64,000 nucleotides of DNA from Acidobacteriota bacterium (GTDB lineage Bacteria > Acidobacteriota > Terriglobia > Terriglobales > Acidobacteriaceae), in assembly GCA_021836865.1 (NCBI GenBank), contig JAKBHH010000007.1, forward strand, positions 1 through 64,000, written 5' to 3'. The notes beneath the pieces are model-generated. The model was not told the DNA's origin. It saw nothing but the letters and a program-made list of their open reading frames with translations, and ran no database searches. Position numbers and translations under genes: made by a program. Positions 36,397 through 44,501 of the stretch are shown here, piece after piece (within the stretch, counting starts at the first letter, position 1; the number at the start of each line of letters is the position of its first letter).

Positions 36397-38403
36397 ATGA
36401 GTGCAAAGCAGGGAAAGACAGTATCCACGGCGCCCCGATTCGGCCGGCTGGATGCGGACATGGGAGACGTGGAGCAGGCCATCCTGCGCTCCCGCGATTT
36501 CCTCCTTTCGCAGCAGCACCCGGACGGCCACTGGTGCGGCGAACTTGAAGCTGACTCCATGCTCGAGGCCGACTACATCTTTCTCCACACGCTGCTTGAG
36601 AGCGGCGACCCCGGCCGGCTCCAGCGCGCTTTCGTTGAGATGATGCGCTACCAGAACGACGACGGCAGTTGGAGCATCTATCCCGGCGGCCCCGGCAACA
36701 TCTCGCTCTCCGTCAAGTGCTACGCCTCGGCCAAGCTTATGGGCCTCAGCGCGGACGATCCGCGCCTGGCCCGTTGTCGCGCTTGGGTGCTCGCCCACGG
36801 CGGCGTCGTCGAGTGCAACACCTTCACCAAGATGTATCTCTGCGCCCTCGGCCAGTATGACTACGACGCCGTACCAGCCATCCCTCCGGAGATCGTGCTT
36901 TTCCCCAACTGGTTCTACTTCAACATTTACGAGATCTCCTCCTGGTCGCGCTCCATCCTCGTGCCGCTCGCCATCATCTACGCCAAAAAACCCTTCAAGA
37001 AGATTCCGCCCGAGCAGGGCATCGACGAACTCTACGTCGGCGGCCGCGCCAACTCGATTCTCCGCCTGCGCCGCGACCGCAAAAAATTCTTCTCATGGCG
37101 CAACTTCTTCATCATCCTCGACCGCATCATGCATTTGTCTGAGGCCGTTCACCTGCGCCCCTTGCGCACCCTGGCCCTCAAACGCGCGGAAAAATGGATG
37201 CTCGACCGCCTGGAAATGACAGACGGCCTCGGCGCCATCTACCCCGCCATGATGAACGCCATCATCGCCCTCCGCTGTCTCGGCTATTCTGAAGACGATC
37301 CGCAGGTCATCCGCGCCCGCGACGAGTTCGAGAAGCTCGGCATCGAGCAGCCAGCCACACCGGAGATGCCTGAGGCCACCTTCCGCATGCAGCCCGCCGT
37401 CTCCCCGGTCTGGGATACCGCGCAGACCGTCTATGCCCTCGGCGAGGCAGGCGTGCCCGCCAACGATCCACGCATGGTCAAAGCCGCGGACTGGCTGCTC
37501 TCCAAAGAGGTCCGCCACAAGGGCGACTGGGCCGTTAAAGTCCCCAACGTCGAGCCCGGCGGCTGGTATTTCGAATACAACAACGAGTTCTACCCCGACA
37601 CCGACGACACCGCGCAGGTCCTGCTGGCCTTGAAAAAAGTTGACAATCCCCGCGAGCGCTATCAGCATCAGGTCGCTGAGCGCGCCATTGCATGGGAGTT
37701 CGCCATGCAGTGCAAGAACGGGGGCTGGGGCAGCTTTGACAAAGACAACACCAAGATGATCTTCCAGTACATCCCCTTCGCGGATCACAATGCCATGCTA
37801 GATCCGCCCACGGTGGACATTACAGGGCGCATGTTGGAGATGTTCGCCTGCTACGGCTACACACGCGACGACAAGCGCGTCCAGAAGGCCATCAAGTTCA
37901 TCTTTGCCGAACAGGAGCCCGACGGAAGCTGGTTTGGCCGCTGGGGCGTCAACTACATCTACGGAACCTTCCTCGTGCTGCGCGGCCTTGAGGCCATCGG
38001 CGTCGACCATCTCGAGCCGCAGGTGCAGCAGGCGGCCGAGTGGATTCGCATGGTGCAGAATCCCGACGGCGGATGGGGTGAGACCTGCGGCAGCTACGAC
38101 GACCCGAATACCCGCGGCATCGGGCCCAGCACACCCTCGCAGACGGCTTGGGCGCTGCTTGCCCTTCTTGCAGCCGGCGACGACCGCTCCGATTCCATTG
38201 CCAAAGGCGTCCGGTGGCTCCTCGCGCGCCAGAAGGCCGAAGGCAGTTGGGACGAATCCATGGGCCACGGACCCACCCGTCAGAACATCATCACGGGAAC
38301 CGGCTTTCCCAGGGTCTTTTATCTGTCTTACGACATGTACCGCAACTATTTCCCGCTGCTGGCCCTCACCACCTACAAGCGGGCTATGGAGCGCGCCGCG
38401 TAG
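36397..38403 (+). CDS. shc: Squalene-hopene cyclase
   Basis: This 668-residue enzyme cyclises squalene to hopene/hopanol in one step at the membrane. The acid motif DTDDTA is at residues 401-406, in FYPDTDDTAQVLLAL, matching the catalytic DxDDTA of the family. Several QW repeats are visible, such as GHWCGEL, GGWGSFD, GSWFGRWG and GGWGETCGSYDD. ATG 36397 (MSAKQGK) was chosen for length; the frame is open to TTG 36340, and no good ribosome binding site decides between them. It is followed after 264 bases by hpnH. Confidence 0.97.
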   Translation: MSAKQGKTVSTAPRFGRLDADMGDVEQAILRSRDFLLSQQHPDGHWCGELEADSMLEADYIFLHTLLESGDPGRLQRAFVEMMRYQNDDGSWSIYPGGPGNISLSVKCYASAKLMGLSADDPRLARCRAWVLAHGGVVECNTFTKMYLCALGQYDYDAVPAIPPEIVLFPNWFYFNIYEISSWSRSILVPLAIIYAKKPFKKIPPEQGIDELYVGGRANSILRLRRDRKKFFSWRNFFIILDRIMHLSEAVHLRPLRTLALKRAEKWMLDRLEMTDGLGAIYPAMMNAIIALRCLGYSEDDPQVIRARDEFEKLGIEQPATPEMPEATFRMQPAVSPVWDTAQTVYALGEAGVPANDPRMVKAADWLLSKEVRHKGDWAVKVPNVEPGGWYFEYNNEFYPDTDDTAQVLLALKKVDNPRERYQHQVAERAIAWEFAMQCKNGGWGSFDKDNTKMIFQYIPFADHNAMLDPPTVDITGRMLEMFACYGYTRDDKRVQKAIKFIFAEQEPDGSWFGRWGVNYIYGTFLVLRGLEAIGVDHLEPQVQQAAEWIRMVQNPDGGWGETCGSYDDPNTRGIGPSTPSQTAWALLALLAAGDDRSDSIAKGVRWLLARQKAEGSWDESMGHGPTRQNIITGTGFPRVFYLSYDMYRNYFPLLALTTYKRAMERAA

Positions 38404-38667
38404 CCGGCAAAGTGAACCCTGGATCCCCAGGTTCGGCGTTTAAGTCCTGGGAGATCAGCAACCGCAACCTGCTGCAGCCTACCCGCTGCAGCCGACTGAA
38501 AAACCTGTCAAGAGGTGTCGCGCCGCAAACAATCGGCCGAATCCACGTAACCCTCGTGATTCCAGCCTCTTGTGAAACAGAAAAACTTCGTCAGGTTTTG
38601 CAGATTATTTCCGCGATTCGCCTAACCTAGAGGTAGTCGCAAATAGCACCGGAGGATTGCTCAAACT

Positions 38668-39786
38668 ATGGCAGTTCCAATCTCACAGATGTGGACCGTC
38701 GCCACCTACGTTCTCAAGAAGCGTCTTGGCGGCAACAATCGCTATCCGCTCGTGCTGATGCTTGAGCCGCTCTTCCGCTGCAACCTGGCCTGTGCCGGCT
38801 GCGGGAAAGTGCAGTATCCCCCGCACATTCTCAAAAAGCAGCTCACGCCAGAGGAGTGCTTTGCAGCCGTCGAAGAGTGCGGTGCGCCCATGGTCTCCAT
38901 TCCCGGCGGCGAACCCCTGCTCCATCCCCAGATTGTCGAGATCGTCAACGGCCTCATCGCGCGCAAAAAGTACATTTACCTCTGCACTAATGCGCTCGAG
39001 CTCAAGCGACGCCTGCCGGAGTTTACGCCGTCCAAGTACCTCACCTTCTCCGTCCATTTGGACGGCGACCGCGAGCACCACGACTTTTCCGTCTGCCGCG
39101 AAGGCGGATACGACATCGCCATTGAAGGCATCAAAGAGGCCGTCAAGCGCGGCTTCCGCGTCACTACCAACGCGACGTTCTTTGACGGCACAGATCCCAA
39201 CAACGTACGCGGATTCTTCGATGACGTGATGGCAATGGGAGTCGAGGGCATCGTTCTCTCACCCGGCTACAGCTACGAAATGGCGCCCGATCAGAATCGC
39301 TTCCTCGGCCGCGCCCGCGTGCGCCGCCTCTTCCGCGCCATCCTGTCCAACCGCAAGCCGACGTGGAAGTTCAACATGTCGCCCCTGTTTCTTGAGTTCC
39401 TGATGGGGGACCGCAAATACGAGTGCACTCCGTGGGGTTCGCCCGCCTACAACATCTTTGGCTGGCAGCGCCCTTGCTACCTGCTCCAGGATGGATACAC
39501 TGAAACATTCAAGGAGTTACTCGAAACCACTAAGTGGGAAGAGTATGGCGTAGCAAGCGGCAATCCCAAATGCGCCAACTGCATGGTCAGTTGCGGCTAC
39601 GAGCCCACCGCCGTCATGGATGGCTTCGGTTCGCTCTCCGGCATCTGGGGCATGGTGAAGGGAACCTTCAGCCTGTACAAGGATGAACATGCATTGAAGT
39701 TGCTTAACGAGCCTGCACCGCACGGCCCTGCATCGCTGGTGCAGATCGACAAACAGGCGCGCACCCTGGAGGAGACCAACGCATGA
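38668..39786 (+). CDS. hpnH: Adenosyl-hopene transferase (radical SAM)
   Basis: This 372-residue radical SAM enzyme attaches the 5'-deoxyadenosyl group to diploptene, giving adenosylhopane, the first extended-side-chain hopanoid. The 4Fe-4S cysteines are Cys38, Cys42 and Cys45 (FRCNLACAGCGKVQ, CX3CX2C). Two additional cysteines at the C-terminus (CANCMVSCGYEP) may bind a further cluster or zinc. GGAGG lies about ten bases before ATG 38668. It overlaps the next gene by four bases (ATGA). A weak hairpin and about 260 bases separate it from shc, so it may have its own promoter. Confidence 0.95.
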   Translation: MAVPISQMWTVATYVLKKRLGGNNRYPLVLMLEPLFRCNLACAGCGKVQYPPHILKKQLTPEECFAAVEECGAPMVSIPGGEPLLHPQIVEIVNGLIARKKYIYLCTNALELKRRLPEFTPSKYLTFSVHLDGDREHHDFSVCREGGYDIAIEGIKEAVKRGFRVTTNATFFDGTDPNNVRGFFDDVMAMGVEGIVLSPGYSYEMAPDQNRFLGRARVRRLFRAILSNRKPTWKFNMSPLFLEFLMGDRKYECTPWGSPAYNIFGWQRPCYLLQDGYTETFKELLETTKWEEYGVASGNPKCANCMVSCGYEPTAVMDGFGSLSGIWGMVKGTFSLYKDEHALKLLNEPAPHGPASLVQIDKQARTLEETNA

Positions 39787-40211
39787 CCGCCGAAGTCGCA
39801 AAGTACACCATCGAGCAGGTAGAAGCGCTCGAGCTGGCTCCCGGCTCGGAGCATGAGATGCTCGAGGGCTGGGTGCCCACGCTAGCCAGCGATGAAGACC
39901 TGCGTCAGGCGCTCGAGAAGGCCTTCGATTTTCGCGGCGATGTGACTCTCACGCTCAAGTCCGGCGAAAAAATCGAGGCATTCATCTTTAATCGCCAAAC
40001 CGGCGGCTCTCTTGCCGACTCGTTTGTCCAATACTTCACGCCCAACGCAACCGGCAAGCGCAAAGTCTGCTATGCCGAGATTGCCCGCATCGAGTTCAGC
40101 GGCAAAGACCGCGCCGCAGGCAAACATTGGGAAGACTGGGTCAAGGCCTACAATGAGAAGAAGGCCGCCGGAGAAAAGAACATCGCCCTTCACCCGGAGG
40201 CGCTGGACTAG
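39783..40211 (+). CDS. Small SH3/Sm-like protein coupled to hpnH, unknown function
   Basis: This 142-residue soluble protein starts within the stop of hpnH (ATGA), implying translational coupling. The middle, FRGDVTLTLKSGEKIEAFIFNRQ, and KVCYAEIARIEFSG, look like the strands of a small barrel with a G turn, resembling Sm/SH3-type folds. A helical tail follows (DRAAGKHWEDWVKAYNEKKAAGEKNI). No signal peptide or membrane segment. No function is known to me. Its place between HpnH and HpnA suggests a chaperone, scaffold or regulatory role in side-chain synthesis; this is inference. Confidence 0.65.
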   Translation: MTAEVAKYTIEQVEALELAPGSEHEMLEGWVPTLASDEDLRQALEKAFDFRGDVTLTLKSGEKIEAFIFNRQTGGSLADSFVQYFTPNATGKRKVCYAEIARIEFSGKDRAAGKHWEDWVKAYNEKKAAGEKNIALHPEALD

Positions 40212-40407
40212 CGGAAAGTCGAGGATTTCTCGTCGTTCCTTTTCCTTCGCCAAACTGGCTTGATTGTGAGAGGGACCGCTGAAAGGTAAAGATCTGCGGG
40301 AGGACCAGAGCCATTATCTCCTGTAATCTGCTCCTTTTCTTCGCCCTCTTCATGGGCGATCCCGATCGTCGCATACCAGGCGGAGCGGACTTGTTGATTT
40401 GTACGTT

Positions 40408-41421
40408 ATGAAAGTCTTTCTCACAGGCGCAACCGGTTTTGTTGGCCACCATGTGGCCAGGGCTCTGGCAGACGAGGGCGCTGACCTCCGCATGTTGGTC
40501 CGCCGCACCAGCAACCTCAAAAACCTTGAAGGCATCCCCGGCGAAACAGAAGTCGGTGACCTTGCTCGCCCCGAGTCCTTTGCCGCCGCTCTGGCCGGCT
40601 GCGATGCGGTCATGCATGTCGCCGCAGACTACCGCCTGTGGATTCGCGATCCCGACTCGATGTATCGCGTTAACGTGGACGGCACACGCGATCTGCTCCG
40701 CCTCGCTCGCGAGGCCCGCGTCCCGCGCTTCGTCTACACCTCCTCCGTCGCCACAATGCACTTCCGCACCGACGGCATCGTCATCAATGAGGACACGCCC
40801 GTCTCCCTGTCTGATATGGTCGGCCACTACAAGCGCTCCAAGTTCATCGCCGAACAGCAGGCCATTGCCGCTGCACAGGACGGCCAGCAGGTCATCATCC
40901 TCAATCCCTCAACCCCCATCGGCCCCTTCGACACCAAACCCACTCCCACCGGCCGTATTTTTGTCGACTTCCTCAACCACAGGTTTCCGGCCTACATGGA
41001 CACTGGCCTCAATCTTGTAGATGTAACGGAGGTCGCCCGCGCCCACGTCGCCGCGCTCACCCGTGGCACTCCCGGCCGCCGCTACATCCTCGGCGGAGAA
41101 AACCTCACCCTCAAGCAAATCCTCGACAAGATGTCGGCGATCACCGGCATCCCTTCGCCCACAGTAAAGATTCCCTTCGCCGTCGCGCTCACCTACTCGT
41201 TCTTCGAGGAGTGGATCACCGGCCATCTCCGCGGCCATGAGCCCCGCGCCACGCTCGAAGAAGTTCGCATGGGCCGCAAAAAGATGTATGCCTCGTCCGC
41301 CCGCGCGCAACAGGAACTCGGATTCCGCATCGTGCCCGTCTACCCCGCCATGCGCGCCGCAATTGATTGGTTCCGCGCCAACGGCTACGCGCCGTCCGAG
41401 CCCGCGCAGGTCCTGCCGTGA
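40408..41421 (+). CDS. hpnA: Hopanoid-associated sugar epimerase-like SDR
   Basis: This 337-residue extended short-chain dehydrogenase has the NAD-binding motif KVFLTGATGFVGHHVARAL and the active-site YxxxK in GHYKRSKFIAEQQ; VYTSSVATMH supplies the serine. It matches the HpnA family of hopanoid gene clusters, whose exact reaction is not settled. ATG 40408 was chosen; TTG three codons earlier is possible. It is separated from the small coupled gene by about 195 bases and overlaps hpnG by four bases (GTGA). The reductase fold suggests action on the sugar-derived side chain. Confidence 0.9.
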   Translation: MKVFLTGATGFVGHHVARALADEGADLRMLVRRTSNLKNLEGIPGETEVGDLARPESFAAALAGCDAVMHVAADYRLWIRDPDSMYRVNVDGTRDLLRLAREARVPRFVYTSSVATMHFRTDGIVINEDTPVSLSDMVGHYKRSKFIAEQQAIAAAQDGQQVIILNPSTPIGPFDTKPTPTGRIFVDFLNHRFPAYMDTGLNLVDVTEVARAHVAALTRGTPGRRYILGGENLTLKQILDKMSAITGIPSPTVKIPFAVALTYSFFEEWITGHLRGHEPRATLEEVRMGRKKMYASSARAQQELGFRIVPVYPAMRAAIDWFRANGYAPSEPAQVLP

Positions 41422-42089
41422 CCCGCACCGGCCTCATCGCCGCCATCTCCGGCGAACTCAAACCGATTGTCCGCGGCTGGAAGCACGAGCGCCGCAACGG
41501 AGTCGACTTCTGGGCGCACCGCGACGAAAACCTCTACGTTGCCGCCTGCGCCGGGGCCGGCCAGGCCGCTGCAACCCGCGCCTTTGCCGAAATCGAAAAG
41601 GACGCCCCCGTCGACCTCGTCTTCTCCCTCGGCTGGGCCGGTGCTCTTACGCCTGATCTCGCCGCCGGCAAAGCCTACAACGTCGCCGGGGTCGTGGATG
41701 CCCGCACGGGCGAGCGCTTCCATTGTGACGCAGGGGCAGGCGAACATTGGCTCGCCACCAGCCCGATCGTGGCCGACGAAGCTGAAAAGCGCCGTCTCGC
41801 CTCCACCTATGGGGCAGCTCTGGTCGACATGGAAGCCGCTGCCATCGGCCGTCTCGCCGCCATGCGCGGCATCCCGTTCTATTGCATCAAAGGCGTCAGT
41901 GACGGAGTGGATGCCAAACTGCCCGATTTCAACCGCTTCCTGACGTCAGATGGGCACTTTCAGACCGCGCGTTTTACTCTGTATGCTCTCCTGCGGCCGT
42001 GGTACTGGCCTGCACTGACGCGTATGGGCGAGAATAGTAAAAGGGCCGCTCAGGGCATTGCGGAATCCCTGCTCGATTTTCTCCGATGA
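41418..42089 (+). CDS. hpnG: Adenosylhopane nucleosidase/phosphorylase
   Basis: This 223-residue protein belongs to the nucleoside phosphorylase fold. It contains AAISGELKPIVRGW near the N-terminus, VFSLGWAGAL, and the typical VDMEAAAIGRLAAMRGIPFYCIKGVSDG motif for substrate binding. HpnG removes adenine from adenosylhopane to leave ribosylhopane or its phosphate. GTG 41418 overlaps the TGA of hpnA; its own stop overlaps the next ATG (ATGA), so three genes are coupled. The late LRPWYWPALTRM may touch the membrane. Confidence 0.9.
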   Translation: MTRTGLIAAISGELKPIVRGWKHERRNGVDFWAHRDENLYVAACAGAGQAAATRAFAEIEKDAPVDLVFSLGWAGALTPDLAAGKAYNVAGVVDARTGERFHCDAGAGEHWLATSPIVADEAEKRRLASTYGAALVDMEAAAIGRLAAMRGIPFYCIKGVSDGVDAKLPDFNRFLTSDGHFQTARFTLYALLRPWYWPALTRMGENSKRAAQGIAESLLDFLR

Positions 42090-43243
42090 ATGAGGTCACG
42101 TCAGAAAAGCGAATGGCTACACAAATCACAAGCGCTGAACGCCGAATCGAAAAAGTGATTCCCACCACCATGCGAGCCGTGGTCTACCGTGGCGTCAATG
42201 ACATGCGGGTCGAGACCGTCCCCGTCCCCGCAATCGGCCCCGGCGAACTTTTGATCCGCATTGCCACCTGCGGCATCTGCGGCACCGACCTCAAGAAGAT
42301 TCACTCCGGTTCCCACTCCGCGCCGCGCATCTTCGGCCATGAGATGGCTGGAACCATTGCGGCCGTCGGAGCGGGCGTCACCGACTATGCCGTGGGCGAC
42401 CGCGTGATGACCTTTCACCATGTTCCTTGCGGCAAATGCTACTACTGCCGCAAGCAGACGCCGGCGCAGTGCCCGCTTTACAAGAAAACCGGTGTTACGG
42501 CCGGCTTCGATCCCTCCGGTGGCGGCTTTGCGGAGTACATCCGCGTCATGGACTTCGTCGTCGCCAACCGCGGTGTCGTGCGCATCCCAGACGGCGTGCC
42601 CTTTGAGCAGGCCGCCTTTGTCGAGCCGGTGAATACCGTGCTCAAAGGCGTGAAGCTACTCAACCTGGCTCCCGACGATACAGTGCTTGTCATTGGACAA
42701 GGGCCCATCGGTCTGATGCATGCCGTCCTTGCCAGCCGCATCGGCGCCAAGGTGCTCACCTCAGACCTCTACCCCGAGCGCCATGCCATCGCAGCGAAGT
42801 TCGGTTTGCAGCATCCAATCCATGCAGGGACTGAAAACGTGGTGGAGCGAGTGCTCGCAGAGACCGAAGGCAGGGGAGCAGATGCCGTGGTGTTGGCCGT
42901 CGGGGGAACCGCACTGGTCCGCACCGCCATGGACGCAGCCCGGCCCGGCGGCAAGGTGATGCTCTTTGCGCAGACCCAGCATGGCGAGGTCACCATCGAT
43001 CCCGCTGCCGTCTGCGTGGATGAAAAGACGCTTCTCGGCTCATACTCCTCATCCTTCCCCATTCTGGATGAGGTCACGGATCTGGTCTTCGACGGCTATC
43101 GCAATGGATTCGATCTGACGCAACTCATCTCGCACCGTTTTTCCATCGAAGACGCGGTACCTGCAATTGAAGTGGCTTCGCACCCCAAAGCAGACTCGAT
43201 GAAGATTATGATTGAGCCTGTTCCCGGCGCGGGAGTCGAGTAG
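42086..43243 (+). CDS. Zinc-type MDR dehydrogenase 1 of the hopanoid operon
   Basis: This 385-residue protein is a medium-chain alcohol dehydrogenase. The catalytic zinc region is ATCGICGTDLKKIHSG with FGHEMAGTI, the structural zinc site is PCGKCYYCRKQTPAQC (four cysteines), and the nucleotide site is VLVIGQGPIGLMHAVLA. It resembles sorbitol/threonine dehydrogenases. A 28-residue polar extension precedes the usual N-terminus (MRAVVYRG); ATG 42086 is favoured because it overlaps the hpnG stop. Coupling to hpnG suggests action on the ribosyl side chain, for example reduction of ribosylhopane; substrate is not proven by sequence. Confidence 0.8.
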   Translation: MNEVTSEKRMATQITSAERRIEKVIPTTMRAVVYRGVNDMRVETVPVPAIGPGELLIRIATCGICGTDLKKIHSGSHSAPRIFGHEMAGTIAAVGAGVTDYAVGDRVMTFHHVPCGKCYYCRKQTPAQCPLYKKTGVTAGFDPSGGGFAEYIRVMDFVVANRGVVRIPDGVPFEQAAFVEPVNTVLKGVKLLNLAPDDTVLVIGQGPIGLMHAVLASRIGAKVLTSDLYPERHAIAAKFGLQHPIHAGTENVVERVLAETEGRGADAVVLAVGGTALVRTAMDAARPGGKVMLFAQTQHGEVTIDPAAVCVDEKTLLGSYSSSFPILDEVTDLVFDGYRNGFDLTQLISHRFSIEDAVPAIEVASHPKADSMKIMIEPVPGAGVE

Positions 43244-43250
43244 GGGGCTG

Positions 43251-44492
43251 ATGCCAACCTCAGTCAAGAACGCACTCAAGCGTAGCCGCTCCACAGTCGA
43301 AACGGTTATTGAGCATGGCCGCGCCACAGTCGAAACGGCGATCGAACATGGTCGCGCGACGGTAGAAGACGCGCTCCATCACGGCCGCGCCACGGTCGAG
43401 AGCGCACTTCTTCACGGCCGCGCAACGGTGGAAACCGCGCTCTATCACGGCCATGCCACCATGCAGGCCGCGGTTCTCCACGGCCGCGAAGATATCCGCA
43501 TTGAAAATGTTCCGGTGCCCAAGGCTGAAGCGGGCGAATTGATAGTGCGGGTGGGCGCGGCGCTCACCTGCGGAACAGACCTGAAGGTCTTTCGCCGCGG
43601 CTATCACGCGAGGATGATTGTGCCTCCCGCGCTCTTTGGACATGAACTCGCGGGCACTGTTGTCGAAGCGGGCGTCGGCGTGGCCGATTTTGCGCCCGGC
43701 GACCGTGTCGTTGCGTTGAACTCCGCGCCCTGTGGTCAATGCTACTTCTGCCAGCGCAGCCAGGAGAATCTCTGCGACGACCTGCTGTTCAACAATGGAG
43801 CCTACGCTGAGTTCATTCGCATTCCTGCGCGTATCGTCGCCAAGAACACGCTCCGCATTCCTGACCACGTTCCCATGGAGCACGCCGCGCTCACAGAGCC
43901 TCTGGCCTGCGCCGTGCATGGCTTTGAGGATTCGCGCCCGCATCCCGGCGACACAGTGGCGATCATCGGTGGCGGCCCGCTGGGGCTGATGATGCTGCAC
44001 GTAGCCGCGCTCGCGGGCTGCCACGTAATTGCTGTGGTCAAGCACGATGGCCAGGTCGAAGCAGCGCGCCAGCTTGGCGCGGCCCATGTCGTGCAGGCCG
44101 GCACCATTCGCAAAGCCATTCGCGAAACTCGCGCCCTCACTCCAAAAGATCGCGGCGTAGACATCGCCATTGAAGCCGTCGGCGTGCCCGAGGCATGGGA
44201 AGAGGCTGTCGAGATGGTGCGCAAAGGCGGCACCGTCAACTTCTTCGGCGGATGCGCCGTGGGCACCCGTGTAAACCTTGACACCAATCGCATCCACTAT
44301 AGCGACATCACGCTGCGCGCCACCTTCCATCACACGCCGGCCATCTGCCGCAAGGCGCTGGATCTCATCGCCGGCGGACACTTCCAGGCGAGCGCCTTTA
44401 TTACCGGCCACGCGCATCTCTACGAACTGAACCGCGTCTTTGAGAAGCTGATGAAGCGCAGCAGCGAAATCAAGACCGCGATCGTGCCCTGA
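43251..44492 (+). CDS. Zinc-type MDR dehydrogenase 2 with N-terminal 11-residue repeats
   Basis: A 413-residue protein from ATG 43251. Residues 13-78 are six tandem 11-residue units (consensus R-A-T-V-E-x-A-h-x-H-G). The sixth, ATMQAAVLHGR, coincides with the normal first strand of the dehydrogenase (MQAAVLHGREDIRIENVPVP). The catalytic part has LTCGTDLKVF and FGHELAGTV (catalytic zinc), PCGQCYFCQRSQENLC (structural zinc) and IIGGGPLGLMMLHVAAL (cofactor). An 11-residue period favours an amphipathic helix, possibly membrane-attached. Seven bases follow MDR 1 and nine precede hpnC. Start sites further downstream would remove the repeats, but AGGGGG before 43251 supports this one. Confidence 0.8.
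   Translation: MPTSVKNALKRSRSTVETVIEHGRATVETAIEHGRATVEDALHHGRATVESALLHGRATVETALYHGHATMQAAVLHGREDIRIENVPVPKAEAGELIVRVGAALTCGTDLKVFRRGYHARMIVPPALFGHELAGTVVEAGVGVADFAPGDRVVALNSAPCGQCYFCQRSQENLCDDLLFNNGAYAEFIRIPARIVAKNTLRIPDHVPMEHAALTEPLACAVHGFEDSRPHPGDTVAIIGGGPLGLMMLHVAALAGCHVIAVVKHDGQVEAARQLGAAHVVQAGTIRKAIRETRALTPKDRGVDIAIEAVGVPEAWEEAVEMVRKGGTVNFFGGCAVGTRVNLDTNRIHYSDITLRATFHHTPAICRKALDLIAGGHFQASAFITGHAHLYELNRVFEKLMKRSSEIKTAIVP
43287..43484 (+). repeat. Six tandem 33-base units inside the second MDR gene
   Basis: Units begin at 43287, 43320, 43353, 43386, 43419 and 43452. They encode near-identical 11-residue segments such as RATVETAIEHG and RATVESALLHG. Third positions differ between units (GTC/GTA/GTG, CAT/CAC), so protein sequence is better preserved than DNA, which suggests selection on the encoded helix. 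Confidence 0.95.
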
Positions 44493-44501
44493 GGCCCTGC
44501 C

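Noticed and set aside
41418-42089. hpnG considered as a general purine nucleoside phosphorylase or MTA/SAH nucleosidase
   Set aside because: Position between hpnA and the dehydrogenases and the C-terminal LRPWYWPAL block fit the hopanoid-associated family better.
43287-43484. Tandem 33-base repeats considered as a CRISPR-like array
   Set aside because: No spacers, in-frame coding with conserved protein, repeat period a multiple of three.
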